64,000 nucleotides of DNA from Dyella marensis (GTDB taxonomy: Bacteria > Pseudomonadota > Gammaproteobacteria > Xanthomonadales > Rhodanobacteraceae): contig NZ_FONH01000005.1 in the NCBI RefSeq assembly GCF_900112865.1, positions 186,001 to 250,000 on the forward strand. Reading direction: 5' to 3'. Under the pieces are notes generated by a model. That model searched no databases. It saw only the letters and a program-made list of their open reading frames with translations, and was not told where the DNA came from. A program made the translations under genes and the position numbers. This document shows, piece by piece, positions 37,691 through 46,717 of this stretch. The first letter of the stretch is position 1, and each line of letters opens with the position of its first letter.

Positions 37691-37720
37691 GAAAAAGCCC
37701 GCCGGAAGGCGGGCTTTTTC
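37691..37720 (+). terminator. Rho-independent terminator of the ctaCDE transcript
   Basis: GAAAAAGCCCGCC-GGAA-GGCGGGCTTTTTC forms a stem of 13 pairs including the A/T tails around a GGAA loop. The A and T runs on both sides make it bidirectional; it also serves the convergent DUF2909 gene. Confidence 0.93.
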
Positions 37721-37816
37721 GTTGGCGGGCCGGAACCCGTTTCGTCCGGGCGGCGGCCGGAATGTCGCGGGACGCGGCGCGGCCGGCGGCGGACCGCTAC
37801 AATTCGTTCTTTAAAA

Positions 37817-38032
37817 TCAGCGACCCACGCCGTGCGGATGCAGCCAACCCATCCAGATGCCCAGCACGACCATCAGGATGAGCAGCACCGACAGCCCGAT
37901 GCGGCGGGTCAACGCCCACACCGTGCGCTTGCTGCCGTCCTTGTCGGTCATCATGAAATACAGCGCCTGGCCGAGGTTGAACAGCACCACCAGCAGCAGG
38001 ATCACCAGCGCATATTTGTAGACGGTTTCCAC
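37817..38032 (-). CDS. DUF2909 family (twin transmembrane) protein
   Basis: A 71-residue protein with two membrane helices (YALVILLLVVLFNLGQALYF and IGLSVLLILMVVLGIWMGW) joined by MMTDKDGSKRTVWALTRR. This matches the DUF2909/twin-TM family regularly found beside oxidase genes and encoded on the opposite strand between ctaE and SURF1. A GTG start at 38032 (VETVYKYA) is used because no upstream ATG is in frame with plausible sequence. Role unknown, possibly oxidase biogenesis. Confidence 0.82.
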   Translation of the reverse strand: METVYKYALVILLLVVLFNLGQALYFMMTDKDGSKRTVWALTRRIGLSVLLILMVVLGIWMGWLHPHGVGR

Positions 38033-38091
38033 GTGATTGGCCCGAAGGACGATGACATCCGCAGTATAGCCTTGCCCCGTGGTGGCTCCGT

Positions 38092-38835
38092 ATGAGCCTG
38101 CTGCGGCGTCCGCGTGGGTGGGCGGTCCTGCTGACGCTGGCCGGAGTGCTGCTTTTCCTGCGCCTGGGCGTGTGGCAGCTGCATCGCGCCGACGAGAAGG
38201 AAGCACTTCTGCGTCGCTATGCCGCAGCGGCGGAGCAGCCCGTGCGCGAATTTGCCGCGGCGGATGCGGCGCCGCCTGCCGTCGACGTGCTGCCGCATGT
38301 GCGCGTGCGCGGCGAGTACCTGCCGGGCCGCGAGTATCTGCTGGACAATCCCAGGCATGACCAGCGCGGCGGCGTGGAGGTCTATGCGCCGTTCCGCCCG
38401 CAGGGCACCGAGCGGCTGCTGCTGGTGGACCTGGGTTTCCTGGCCGGCAACGGCACCGACCAGACACCGCAGCTGCCCCCGCTGCCGGGCGGCACGGTCG
38501 AGCTCACCGGCTTCTATCAGCCTCCGCCCGGCGTGGGCTTCGAGATGGGCGGCGATGCGCTGGCGCGGCAGCAGAACTGGCCGAAGACCAGCATCTATCT
38601 CGAGCTGGGCGATGTGGCGAAGGATCTCGGCGCCAGCCTCTATCCGCGCGTGCTCGCGCTGGAAGCGGAGCCGGCGTCGATCTACACCCGCGAGCACACG
38701 CCCGACTTCAGCGCGATGCCGCCGGCGCGCCATCGCGCCTATGCCTTCCAGTGGTTCACCTTCGCCGTGGTGGCGGTGGTGATGTTCCTGTTCCTGCACC
38801 GCAAGCGCAAAGCACAACGAGGGGACTTGCGATGA
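38092..38835 (+). CDS. surf1: SURF1 family cytochrome oxidase biogenesis protein
   Basis: A 247-residue Surf1/Shy1 protein with an N-terminal (WAVLLTLAGVLLFLRLGVWQ) and a C-terminal (WFTFAVVAVVMFLFLHR) membrane helix around a periplasmic domain. Family motifs LGVWQLHRADEKEALL and YLLDNPRHDQRGGVEVYAPF are clear. Surf1 helps haem a insertion into subunit I. Its stop codon overlaps the next gene's start (ATGA), implying coupled translation. Confidence 0.93.
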   Translation: MSLLRRPRGWAVLLTLAGVLLFLRLGVWQLHRADEKEALLRRYAAAAEQPVREFAAADAAPPAVDVLPHVRVRGEYLPGREYLLDNPRHDQRGGVEVYAPFRPQGTERLLLVDLGFLAGNGTDQTPQLPPLPGGTVELTGFYQPPPGVGFEMGGDALARQQNWPKTSIYLELGDVAKDLGASLYPRVLALEAEPASIYTREHTPDFSAMPPARHRAYAFQWFTFAVVAVVMFLFLHRKRKAQRGDLR

Positions 38836-39431
38836 CCCAGACGACCTCCAACCAGCCGGCACAGCGCGCCGGCCGCCTGAAGCTGCTGCTGATCATGGGC
38901 ATCTTCGCCGCGCCGATCATCGCCGCGGGCCTGCTCACCGTCGGCGGCTACCAGCCCAGCGGCAAGGGCAACGGCCTGCCGATCGCGCCGCAGCGCAACT
39001 TCGCCGAAGAGGCGCTGCGCGTGCAACTGCCGGACGGCAAGCCGTGGGCATGGCGCGCCGACGAGCCGAAGCTCACGCTGATTGCCTTGCCCGCCGCGGA
39101 CTGCGCCGACACCTGCGTCGAGACGCTCAATAAGATCGCCGCCGCGCGCGTCACCTTGAACCGCAATGCGCCGCGCCTGCGCCTGCTGCTGCTGTCGGCG
39201 GCGCCTGCCGTGGGCAAGGTCGACAACGGTGTCTGGGAGCCGGGTGCCAATACCGATTTCCGTTGGCAGCTGGGCACCGATGTCGACGGCAAGCTGGCCC
39301 CGTGGCGCGCCAGGACGCCGGGCGCCGTCGCCGTCCTGCTGGTCGAATCCAATGGCACCGCGCTGGCGCAATATCCGGAAGGCTTCGACCCGAGCGGCCT
39401 GCGCAAGGACCTGCAGAAGGTGATCCGCTGA
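38832..39431 (+). CDS. Cytochrome-oxidase-operon membrane protein with Sco-like CxxxC motif
   Basis: A 199-residue protein anchored by one N-terminal helix (about 17-36, LKLLLIMGIFAAPIIAAGLL) with a periplasmic thioredoxin-like domain. Residues 91-95 read CADTC, the CxxxC arrangement of copper-delivering Sco proteins, and the following text (LRLLLLSAAP, then VLLVESNGTALAQYPEGFDP) fits a thioredoxin fold. Proteins of this type regularly sit between SURF1 and ctaA, usually labelled hypothetical. A role in copper or redox handling for CuA/CuB is an inference. It is coupled to SURF1 (4-base overlap) and ctaA (1-base overlap). Confidence 0.8.
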   Translation: MTQTTSNQPAQRAGRLKLLLIMGIFAAPIIAAGLLTVGGYQPSGKGNGLPIAPQRNFAEEALRVQLPDGKPWAWRADEPKLTLIALPAADCADTCVETLNKIAAARVTLNRNAPRLRLLLLSAAPAVGKVDNGVWEPGANTDFRWQLGTDVDGKLAPWRARTPGAVAVLLVESNGTALAQYPEGFDPSGLRKDLQKVIR

Positions 39432-40606
39432 TGTCCACGCGTTCCGTGAAGATCCTGCGCGGCCTGGCCCTGCTGGCTGCGGTGTTCGCGTTCGGCGTGG
39501 TGATGTTCGGTGCCTTCGTGCGCCTGTCCAATGCCGGCCTGTCCTGTCCGGACTGGCCGACCTGCTACGGCAAGGCCACCTGGCCGGAGCACCAGCACGA
39601 GATCGCGAAGGCCAATGAGGCCTTCCCCGATCGCCCCTACGAAACGCACAAGGCCTGGCGCGAGCAGGTGCACCGCTTCCTGGCCGGCACGCTGGGCATG
39701 CTGGTGTTCGCGCTGGCGCTGATCGCCAGCTGGCGGCGGCCGTGGGCGCGCTACGCGGTGATCGTGTCGGCGATCCTCGCGGCGGTCGGCGTGACCATGT
39801 ACATGCGCGGCGAGCACAGCATCTCGTCGGTGGTCTCGGCCTTCGCTATCGGCCTGCCGCTGCTGGCCGCGGCGAGGCTGGATCGACCCGGCGCCTGGCG
39901 CATCAGCGTGCTCGCCTTCGGCGTGATCATCTTCCAGGCCATGCTGGGCATGTGGACGGTGACGCTGCTGCTGAAGCCCATCGTGGTGATGGGCCACCTG
40001 CTCGGCGGCATCGCCACCTTCGCGCTGCTGGCGTACGCCGCCTTGCGCTACGCCGGCGTCGGCGCGCGCGACGACAGCTACGCGGCGCTGCGCCGGCTGG
40101 TGGTGATCGGCATCGTGCTGCTGCTGGCGCAGATCGCGCTGGGCGGCTGGACCTCCGCCAACTACGCGGCGCTGGCCTGCGGCACGGACTTCCCCAAGTG
40201 CCTGGGCCAGTGGACGCCGCCGACCGATTTCGAACAGGGCTTCGTGCTGTGGCGCGGCGTCGGCGTGAACTACGAAGGCGGCGTGCTGGACATGGCCGCG
40301 CGCAGCGCGATCCAGCTCGCCCATCGCCTGGGCGCGCTGGTGGTGTTCTGCTACCTGGCCTGGCTGGCGCTGCGCGCCACCCGCCGCGGCCTGCGCGGCC
40401 ACGGCCTGGCCATCGCGGCGGTGCTGGTGGCGCAGGTGCTGTTGGGCATCAGCAATGTGCACTTCGGCCTGCCGCTGCCGGTGGCCACGCTGCACAACGG
40501 CGTGGCGGCGCTGCTGCTGTTCGTGCTGCTGGCGACACTGGCGCGCACGCAGCGGCGGCCTGACGATGCGATCTTCTCGCGATCGATTTTCCAGGGGCTG
40601 GGTTGA
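39431..40606 (+). CDS. ctaA: Heme A synthase
   Basis: A 391-residue Cox15/CtaA protein with eight membrane helices that oxidises the C8 methyl of haem O to haem A. Typical are [20 protein letters not shown] with the paired cysteines, and [33 protein letters not shown] and [12 protein letters not shown], which carry the four conserved histidines. The ATG at 39431 overlaps the previous stop (TGATG). The C-terminal loop [17 protein letters not shown] is the proteobacterial form. Confidence 0.95.
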   Translation: MSTRSVKILRGLALLAAVFAFGVVMFGAFVRLSNAGLSCPDWPTCYGKATWPEHQHEIAKANEAFPDRPYETHKAWREQVHRFLAGTLGMLVFALALIASWRRPWARYAVIVSAILAAVGVTMYMRGEHSISSVVSAFAIGLPLLAAARLDRPGAWRISVLAFGVIIFQAMLGMWTVTLLLKPIVVMGHLLGGIATFALLAYAALRYAGVGARDDSYAALRRLVVIGIVLLLAQIALGGWTSANYAALACGTDFPKCLGQWTPPTDFEQGFVLWRGVGVNYEGGVLDMAARSAIQLAHRLGALVVFCYLAWLALRATRRGLRGHGLAIAAVLVAQVLLGISNVHFGLPLPVATLHNGVAALLLFVLLATLARTQRRPDDAIFSRSIFQGLG

Positions 40607-40608
40607 GC

Positions 40609-41517
40609 ATGAGCCGCGTCAACGAATACATGGAACTGACCAAGCCGCGCGTCGTCGCGCTGCTGGTGTTCTGCGCTGTGATCGGCATGTTCCTGGCTGT
40701 GCCAGGGGTGCCGCCGTGGCGTGCGCTGGTGTTCGGCACGCTGGGCATCTGGCTGGCATCGGCGTCGGCGGCGGCGTTCAACCACCTGATCGACCAGCGC
40801 ATCGACAAGCTGATGGCGCGCACCGCGCATCGTCCGCTGGCCACCGGCCATCTCACGCCCAGGCAGGTGATGGTGTTCGCGCTGGCGCTGGGCGTGCTGT
40901 CGATGCTGATCCTGGTGCTGCTGGTCAATCCGCTCACCGCGCTGCTTACCTTCGGCGGGCTGATCGGTTATGCGGTGGTCTATACGGCGTACCTGAAGCG
41001 CGCCACGCCGCAGAACATCGTGATCGGCGGCCTGGCCGGCGCGATCCCGCCGGTGCTGGGCTGGACCGCGGTCACCGGTGAGCTGCACGCATTCGCGGTG
41101 CAGTTGTGCCTGATCATCTTCGTGTGGACGCCGCCGCATTTCTGGGCGTTGGCGATCTTCCGCCGCGACGACTATTCGCGCGCGCAGGTGCCGATGCTGC
41201 CGGTGACCCACGGCGTGGTGTACACGCGCTGGCATGTGCTGCTCTACACGGTGCTGCTGTTCCTGGTGACCCTGCTGCCGTCGCTGACCGGCTACAGCGG
41301 CCTCGTCTACCTGGGCGGCGCGGTGGTGCTGGGTGCGGGCTTCCTCTATTACGCCGTGCGCCTGCTCAATCCGCCGGATGAGCTGTTCGCGATGAAGGTG
41401 TTCAACTACTCCATCGTGTACCTGATGGCGCTGTTCGCCTTCCTGCTGGCCGACCATTGGCTGGTCGATCCGCTGCTGCAGCAGGGCCAGGGTTTCGTCC
41501 TCCAGCGCGCGACGTAG
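40609..41517 (+). CDS. ctaB: Protoheme IX farnesyltransferase (haem O synthase)
   Basis: A UbiA-family prenyltransferase of about 302 residues with nine helices, converting haem B to haem O. Aspartate motifs are [20 protein letters not shown] and a second region near [20 protein letters not shown]; family motif [19 protein letters not shown] is present. ATG at 40609 is chosen; TTG at 40603, overlapping the ctaA stop and closer to AGGGG, is an alternative adding two residues. It ends the oxidase operon, and its TAG stop is contributed by a palindromic repeat. Confidence 0.95.
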   Translation: MSRVNEYMELTKPRVVALLVFCAVIGMFLAVPGVPPWRALVFGTLGIWLASASAAAFNHLIDQRIDKLMARTAHRPLATGHLTPRQVMVFALALGVLSMLILVLLVNPLTALLTFGGLIGYAVVYTAYLKRATPQNIVIGGLAGAIPPVLGWTAVTGELHAFAVQLCLIIFVWTPPHFWALAIFRRDDYSRAQVPMLPVTHGVVYTRWHVLLYTVLLFLVTLLPSLTGYSGLVYLGGAVVLGAGFLYYAVRLLNPPDELFAMKVFNYSIVYLMALFAFLLADHWLVDPLLQQGQGFVLQRAT

Positions 41518-41598
41518 GTTGGGGTGAGCGCAGCGAACCCCAACCGGCCTTCAGGCGTACCGCAACGTTGGGGTTCGCTGCGCTCACCCCAACCTGCG
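41513..41598. repeat. GTAGGTTGGGG-family repeat ending ctaB
   Basis: The arms CGTAGGTTGGGGTGAGCGCAGCGAACCCCAAC and GTTGGGGTTCGCTGCGCTCACCCCAACCTGCG form one long imperfect palindrome. The TAG at 41515-41517 is the ctaB stop codon. Confidence 0.9.
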
Positions 41599-41746
41599 CC
41601 CGACGGATGGCGCGCAAAAACTTTCGCTCCTGATTCAGCCATTTGTGGTTGACACTCCCGCACCGCAGCAAGACAATTCGCGCGCCCTCCGGCGCGTCGC
41701 GCCCGACGGCATCCCTGTCCGACCAACCAAGGCATATGGACGTTTA

Positions 41747-41855
41747 CCCTAGTCGCAACGTCGACATCCGCGAGCATCGGGTGCCGGCGTCGCATAACAA
41801 GCTGATTGTCTGCGGCGACCGCCTGCGGTCGGCCGGCGCTTTCCTCGACTAGGGA
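41747..41855 (+). promoter_or_regulatory. Structured leader domain closed by a nine-base-pair helix, upstream of mgtA
   Basis: CCCTAGTCG at 41747-41755 pairs exactly with CGACTAGGG at 41847-41855, enclosing about 90 bases with their own hairpins (for example CGACCG-CCTG-CGGTCG near 41815-41831). A closing helix around a branched domain is riboswitch-like. I could not match it to the M-box, yybP-ykoY or other known classes. It is far (460 bases) from mgtA, with two small frames between. A 38-codon frame (41736-41852) overlaps it and is probably fortuitous. Confidence 0.45.
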
Positions 41856-41906
41856 AGACCGGCCCACTCCTGACGGCCGCCCCAGGCCGTAACGAGGAGA
41901 TGGGCT

Positions 41907-42149
41907 ATGAAGCTCCTTCGCGAATTTTTCCGTCTGCGCGCCGCGGGCCGTTCCCTGCTGGGCCGCCGCGCCGCCCGCCGTACCTGGACCGTCACCGTGC
42001 CCGCGCCGCAGGCCGTCGCCGTGCGCGAGCCGGTCACCGTCGCCATGCATCGCCAGAGCGAGTCCGCCCGTGCCCGCCCGGCCGCGCGCCGCCATGCGCA
42101 CGCCGCACCGAAAGGACTCGGTCATCTTCAGCTGGTATCTCAGCGCTGA
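41907..42149 (+). CDS. Small arginine-rich protein in the mgtA leader (doubtful)
   Basis: An 80-residue frame starting MKLLREFFRLRAAGRSLLGR with a good GAGGAG site seven bases before the ATG. It is rich in Arg, Ala and His, with no recognisable domain. It may be a genuine small basic protein or an upstream translated frame of the mgtA transcript. The strong ribosome site and the position between a structured element and a Pro-rich leader peptide favour translation, but codon use is not decisive. Confidence 0.4.
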   Translation: MKLLREFFRLRAAGRSLLGRRAARRTWTVTVPAPQAVAVREPVTVAMHRQSESARARPAARRHAHAAPKGLGHLQLVSQR

Positions 42150-42161
42150 GGGGTTGAGGCC

Positions 42162-42233
42162 ATGAAGCGCACCGTGCTCCGCAAAGGCTGGCCCCCGCCA
42201 GGCCGCGGGCGCTGGCCGCATCCGCGGCCCTAG
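42162..42233 (+). CDS. Proline/arginine-rich leader peptide of mgtA (MgtL-like)
   Basis: A 23-residue frame, MKRTVLRKGWPPPGRGRWPH followed by PRP. It carries six prolines, including a PPP run, and seven basic residues, preceded by GAGGGG at a good distance from the ATG. It ends 81 bases before mgtA. Its 3' half contains an eight-base-pair hairpin, GGCCGCGG (42201-42208) with CCGCGGCC (42222-42229). Enterobacterial mgtA is controlled by the proline-rich leader peptide MgtL, where slow translation or ribosome destabilisation alters leader folding. The analogy in position, size and composition is strong but there is no sequence homology. Confidence 0.6.
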   Translation: MKRTVLRKGWPPPGRGRWPHPRP

Positions 42234-42314
42234 CGCGGGCGTCAGTGTTGCGCGGGCAGCTGCTCGCCGACTCGCTGCTCCGCCCCGATTCCACGCATTT
42301 TCCGGAAGCGAGTC

Positions 42315-44975
42315 ATGATCAAGCATTCCACCCATAGCGTCGCCGGCAAGGCGGCCGGCAAGGGCGCAGGCGCGCCCGTGCGCGTGGCCGTCGCGCTGGA
42401 GGCGTTCCGCCACAACGAGGCGCTGTTTGCCGCGCTGGACACCAGCGCCGCCGGCCTCGACGCCGAGCAGATCGCCGAGCGGCTCGACCGCGATGGCGCC
42501 AACGAGGTCTCGCACGAGAAGCCGCCGCACTGGTCGCGGCAGCTGCTGCGCGCGTTCAAGAACCCCTTCATCATCGTGCTGCTGGTGCTGGCCGTGGTGC
42601 AGCTGGCCACCGACGGCGACGACCTGGCCGGTCCGATCATCATCGCGGTGATGGTGGGCATCAGCGTGTTGCTGAGCTTTACCCAGGAATTCCGTTCGTC
42701 CAAGGCGGCCGAGAAGCTCAAGGCGATGGTGCGCAACACCGCCACGGTGACGCGCCGCTCCGAGGACGGCCACAGCGAGCGCATCGAAGTGCCGGTGGGC
42801 GAGCTGGTCGCGGGCGACATCGTGCACCTGGCCGCGGGCGACATGGTGCCCGCGGACCTGCGCCTGTTCAGTGCGAAGGATCTTTTCATCAGCCAGGCCA
42901 TCCTCACCGGCGAATCGCTGCCGGTGGAGAAGTCCGCGCCGACGCCGGCACAGGTTTCCGAAGAGGCCGCACAGGGCGACAACCCGCTGGACCTGCCCAC
43001 CGTCTGCTACATGGGCACCAACGTGGTCAGCGGCAGCGCCAGCGCGGTGGTGGTGGCGACCGGTTCGCGTACCTACCTGGGTTCGCTCGCGCACACCATC
43101 GTCGGCCAGCGCGTGCGCACCAGTTTCGACCGCGGCGTGAACAGCGTCAGCTGGCTGCTGATCCGCTTCATGCTGGTGATGGTGCCGATCGTGTTCGCCA
43201 TCAACTGGTACGACAAGGGCGATTTCCTGCAGGCCTTCCTATTCGCGCTCTCCGTCGCGGTGGGCCTGACGCCGGAAATGCTGCCGCTGATCGTCACCGC
43301 CAACCTGGGCAAGGGCGCCATCGCCATGTCCAAGCGCAAGGTAGTGGTCAAGCGCCTCAACGCGATCCAGAACTTCGGCGCGATGGACGTGCTGTGCACC
43401 GACAAGACCGGCACGCTGACGCTGGACAAGATCGTGCTGGAACGCCACCTGGACCTGTACGGCGAAGAGTCGGACGAGGCGCTGGAGTACGGCTATCTCA
43501 ACAGCCGCTTCCAGACCGGCCTGAAGAACCTGATGGACAAGGCGGTGCTCGAGCACCGCGACCTGGAGACGGTGGCACAGCAGTACCGCATCGTCGACGA
43601 GATCCCGTTCGACTTCCAGCGCCGCCGCATGTCGGTGGTGGTGCGCCACGGCGAGGGCGACGAGCTGCTGGTGTGCAAGGGCGCGGTGGAGGAGATGCTG
43701 TCGATCTGCGCCTACGCCAAGGTGGGCGAGGAGATCCTGCCGGTGACCGACGAGATGCGCGCGGACATCAAGGCGATGACGCGCGACCTCAACGAGGACG
43801 GCCTGCGCGTGCTGGTGGTGGCGGTGAAGCACCAGCCGCCGGCCGGCCGTGCCTATGGCGTGGCCGACGAGTCGGGCCTGACCGCGGTGGGCTGCCTGGC
43901 CTTCCTCGATCCGCCGAAGGATTCGGCCGCCACCGCCATCGCCGCGCTGCATCACCACGGCGTGGAAGTGAAGGTCATCACCGGCGACAACGAGGCGGTG
44001 ACGCGCAAGATCTGCCGCGAGGTGGGCCTGGACGTGCAGCACTCGGCGCAGGGCAAGCACATCGAGCCGCTCAATGACGAGGAGCTGGACGCGCTGGTCA
44101 AGCGCACCACCGTGTTCGCCAAGATGTCGCCGCTGCAGAAGGCGCGCGTGGTCAAGTCGCTGCAGCGCCAGGGCCATACCGTGGGCTTCCTCGGCGACGG
44201 CATCAACGACGCGCCGGCGCTGCGCGAGGCGGACGTGGGCATCTCGGTGGATACCGCCACCGACATCGCCAAGGAGTCGGCCGACATCATCCTGCTGGAA
44301 AAGAACCTGATGGTCCTGGAGGAGGGCGTCATCGAAGGACGCATCACCTTCGGCAACATCATCAAGTACATCAAGATGACCGCCAGCTCCAACTTCGGCA
44401 ACATGTTCTCGGTGCTGGTGGCGAGCGCGTTCCTGCCGTTCCTGCCGATGCTGCCGCTGCAGATCCTGGTGCTGAACCTGCTGTACGACATCTCGCAGCT
44501 GTCGATCCCGTTCGACCGCATGGACGACGAGTACCTGCGCAAGCCGCGCAAGTGGGACGCCAGCGACATCGGCCGCTTCATGGTGTGGATCGGGCCGGTC
44601 AGCTCGATCTTCGACATCACCACCTTCCTGCTGCTGTGGTACGTGTTCGGCGCCAATGGCCCGGCGCACCAGTCGTTCTTCCAGTCCGGCTGGTTCGTCG
44701 AAAGCCTGCTCACGCAGACGCTGATCGTGCACATGATCCGCACCAAGCGGATTCCGTTCCTGCAGAGCGTGGCGGCGGCGCCGGTGCTGGGCCTGACCAC
44801 GGCGATCATCGCGATCGGCCTGCTGCTGCCGTACACCGGTCTGGGCGCGAAGATCGGCATGATGCCGCTGCCGCCGGTGTACTTCGCCTGGATCGCGCTG
44901 ACCGTGCTGACCTACTGCGTGCTGACGCAGCTGGTGAAGCTGCTGTACATCCGGCGCTACGGGCGCTGGCTCTGA
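42315..44975 (+). CDS. mgtA: Magnesium-translocating P-type ATPase
   Basis: An 886-residue P3B-type ATPase importing Mg2+ across the inner membrane. It has an N-terminal actuator preamble, TGES in the A-domain (AILTGESLPVEKS), phosphorylation motif DKTGTLT, the hinge GDGINDAPALREADVGISVD, and about ten membrane helices with the family-specific VGLTPEMLPLIVTANLGKGA. It is downstream of a long leader with a Pro-rich micro-ORF, suggesting control by Mg2+ or proline availability. The Na/Pi transporter follows on the same strand. Confidence 0.95.
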   Translation: MIKHSTHSVAGKAAGKGAGAPVRVAVALEAFRHNEALFAALDTSAAGLDAEQIAERLDRDGANEVSHEKPPHWSRQLLRAFKNPFIIVLLVLAVVQLATDGDDLAGPIIIAVMVGISVLLSFTQEFRSSKAAEKLKAMVRNTATVTRRSEDGHSERIEVPVGELVAGDIVHLAAGDMVPADLRLFSAKDLFISQAILTGESLPVEKSAPTPAQVSEEAAQGDNPLDLPTVCYMGTNVVSGSASAVVVATGSRTYLGSLAHTIVGQRVRTSFDRGVNSVSWLLIRFMLVMVPIVFAINWYDKGDFLQAFLFALSVAVGLTPEMLPLIVTANLGKGAIAMSKRKVVVKRLNAIQNFGAMDVLCTDKTGTLTLDKIVLERHLDLYGEESDEALEYGYLNSRFQTGLKNLMDKAVLEHRDLETVAQQYRIVDEIPFDFQRRRMSVVVRHGEGDELLVCKGAVEEMLSICAYAKVGEEILPVTDEMRADIKAMTRDLNEDGLRVLVVAVKHQPPAGRAYGVADESGLTAVGCLAFLDPPKDSAATAIAALHHHGVEVKVITGDNEAVTRKICREVGLDVQHSAQGKHIEPLNDEELDALVKRTTVFAKMSPLQKARVVKSLQRQGHTVGFLGDGINDAPALREADVGISVDTATDIAKESADIILLEKNLMVLEEGVIEGRITFGNIIKYIKMTASSNFGNMFSVLVASAFLPFLPMLPLQILVLNLLYDISQLSIPFDRMDDEYLRKPRKWDASDIGRFMVWIGPVSSIFDITTFLLLWYVFGANGPAHQSFFQSGWFVESLLTQTLIVHMIRTKRIPFLQSVAAAPVLGLTTAIIAIGLLLPYTGLGAKIGMMPLPPVYFAWIALTVLTYCVLTQLVKLLYIRRYGRWL

Positions 44976-45058
44976 CCTGAAGGGGAACGGGGGCGCGGAA
45001 CGGGCTCTTCCCGTTCCCCGCTGCCATTCGCCGTTTCCTGACGAAGGAGGATCCCGCC

Positions 45059-46717
45059 ATGAAAGGCACCTTCGCCCTGCTCGACATCGCCGGCTACGTC
45101 GCCCTGCTGCTGTGGGGCACGCACATGGTCACCAGCGGCGTGCTGCGCGGCTATGGCAGTGCGCTGCGGCGCTGGCTGGGCCGTTATCTCGGCCACCGGC
45201 CCACCGCGTTCGCGTTCGGCATCTGCATCACCGCGCTGCTGCAGAGCAGTACCGCTGCCGGCCTGATGGCCACCTCGTTCGCCGCCAGCGGCTTCCTCGG
45301 CCTGGCGCCGGGGCTGGCGGTGATGCTCGGCGCCAACGTGGGCACCACGCTGATCGTGCAGGTGATGTCGTTCGACATCTCGCTGATCGCGCCGGTGCTG
45401 GTGCTGGCCGGCTTCACCATTCATCGCCGCAGCGACGATGCGCGCTACGAAAACCTGGGCCGCGTAGGCATCGGCCTGGGTCTCATGCTGCTGTCGCTGC
45501 ACCTGCTGGTGCTGTCGCTGGCGCCGGTGGAGAACGCGCAGGCGTTGCGCGCGGTGCTGCAGAGTCTGGCCGGCGAGCCGGTGCTGGCCATGCTGGTGGC
45601 GGCGCTGATGACCTGGCTGTTCCATTCCAGCGTGGCAATGGTGCTGCTGGTCGCGTCGCTGGCAAACGCCGGCGTGGTCGACGCGCCGGGCGCGCTGGCC
45701 CTGGTGCTGGGTGCGAACCTGGGCGGCACGCTGCCGGCGCTGCTGGAAGCGCATACGCCGGTGGCGCGCCGCCTGCCGCTGGGCAACCTGCTGGTGCGCG
45801 CGTTCGGTTGCCTGGTCTGCCTGCCGCTGCTGCATCCGCTGGCGGCGTGGCTGGCGCCGCTGGGCGCGGCGCCGGCGCGCATCGCGGTGAATTTCCACAC
45901 CGCTTTCAATCTCGGGCTGGCGCTGGTCTTCATCCTGCCGGTGGAGCGCATGGCGCAGCTGCTGGTGCGGCTGCTGCCGGAGCCGCCGCGGCCGGACGAT
46001 CCGGGCGTGCCGCAATACCTCGACGAGGGCGCGCTGGATTCGGCCAACGTGGCGCTGGCCAATGCCGCGCGCGAATCGATGCGCATGGCCGACATGGTCG
46101 AGGGCATGTTGAAGGGCTTGGTCGAAGTGTTCGGCAAGGACGACAGCGTGCGCGCCGCCGCGATCAGCCGCATGGACCCGTGGCTGGACCGGCTGGGCGT
46201 GGCGATCCGCGAGTACCTGGCGGACCTGGGCGGCGAAGCGCTGAACGAAGAAGACGGCGAGCGCAGCCAGGAGATCCTCGCCTTCGTGATCAATATCGAG
46301 CACATCGGCGACATCACCGCCAACAACCTGATGGAGTTCGCCGCCAAGAAAGCCCAGCGCGGACAGGACTTCAGCGCCGACGACATCCAGGACCTGGCCG
46401 CCATGCACGGCCAGGTGATGGAAAGCCTGCGCCTGGGTCTGGCGGTGTTCATGCGCGGCGACCTGCGCGCGGCGCAGCAGCTGGTGTCGCGCAAGGAAGC
46501 GATCTGGCGCCTGGAGAACGAAGCCTCCGAGCGGCATATCCGCGCGCTGCGCGAACGCCGCGACGGCGGTGGCGGCGGCGATGTGTACCTGCGCATCCTG
46601 CGCGATCTCAAGCGCATTCATTCGCATCTGGCGGCGCTGGCGTATCTGCCGCTGGAGCGTGCCGGGCTGCTGCAGGGCAGGCTGGTGCGCGAGCCCTTGT
46701 CGAAAGCGCAGGCGTAG
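45059..46717 (+). CDS. nptA: Na/Pi cotransporter family protein with PhoU-like C-terminal domain
   Basis: A 552-residue inner-membrane protein. Two inverted Na_Pi_cotrans repeats span about residues 10-300, with QSSTAAGLMATSFAASG and HSSVAMVLLVASLAN as the paired QSS/HSS motifs and GANVGTT/GANLGGT. A PhoU-like helical cytoplasmic domain covers about 330-540. It is of the YjbB/NptA type, probably exporting or importing phosphate. GAAGGAGG provides a strong ribosome site. It is co-directional with mgtA (83-base gap), pairing Mg2+ and phosphate handling. Its TAG stop belongs to a palindromic repeat. Confidence 0.9.
   Translation: MKGTFALLDIAGYVALLLWGTHMVTSGVLRGYGSALRRWLGRYLGHRPTAFAFGICITALLQSSTAAGLMATSFAASGFLGLAPGLAVMLGANVGTTLIVQVMSFDISLIAPVLVLAGFTIHRRSDDARYENLGRVGIGLGLMLLSLHLLVLSLAPVENAQALRAVLQSLAGEPVLAMLVAALMTWLFHSSVAMVLLVASLANAGVVDAPGALALVLGANLGGTLPALLEAHTPVARRLPLGNLLVRAFGCLVCLPLLHPLAAWLAPLGAAPARIAVNFHTAFNLGLALVFILPVERMAQLLVRLLPEPPRPDDPGVPQYLDEGALDSANVALANAARESMRMADMVEGMLKGLVEVFGKDDSVRAAAISRMDPWLDRLGVAIREYLADLGGEALNEEDGERSQEILAFVINIEHIGDITANNLMEFAAKKAQRGQDFSADDIQDLAAMHGQVMESLRLGLAVFMRGDLRAAQQLVSRKEAIWRLENEASERHIRALRERRDGGGGGDVYLRILRDLKRIHSHLAALAYLPLERAGLLQGRLVREPLSKAQA

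Noticed and set aside
41736-41852. A 38-codon frame starting MDVYPSRN in the mgtA upstream region
   Set aside because: It overlaps both strands of the paired closing helix, has no good ribosome site, and its stop lies in the helix arm; structure explains it better.
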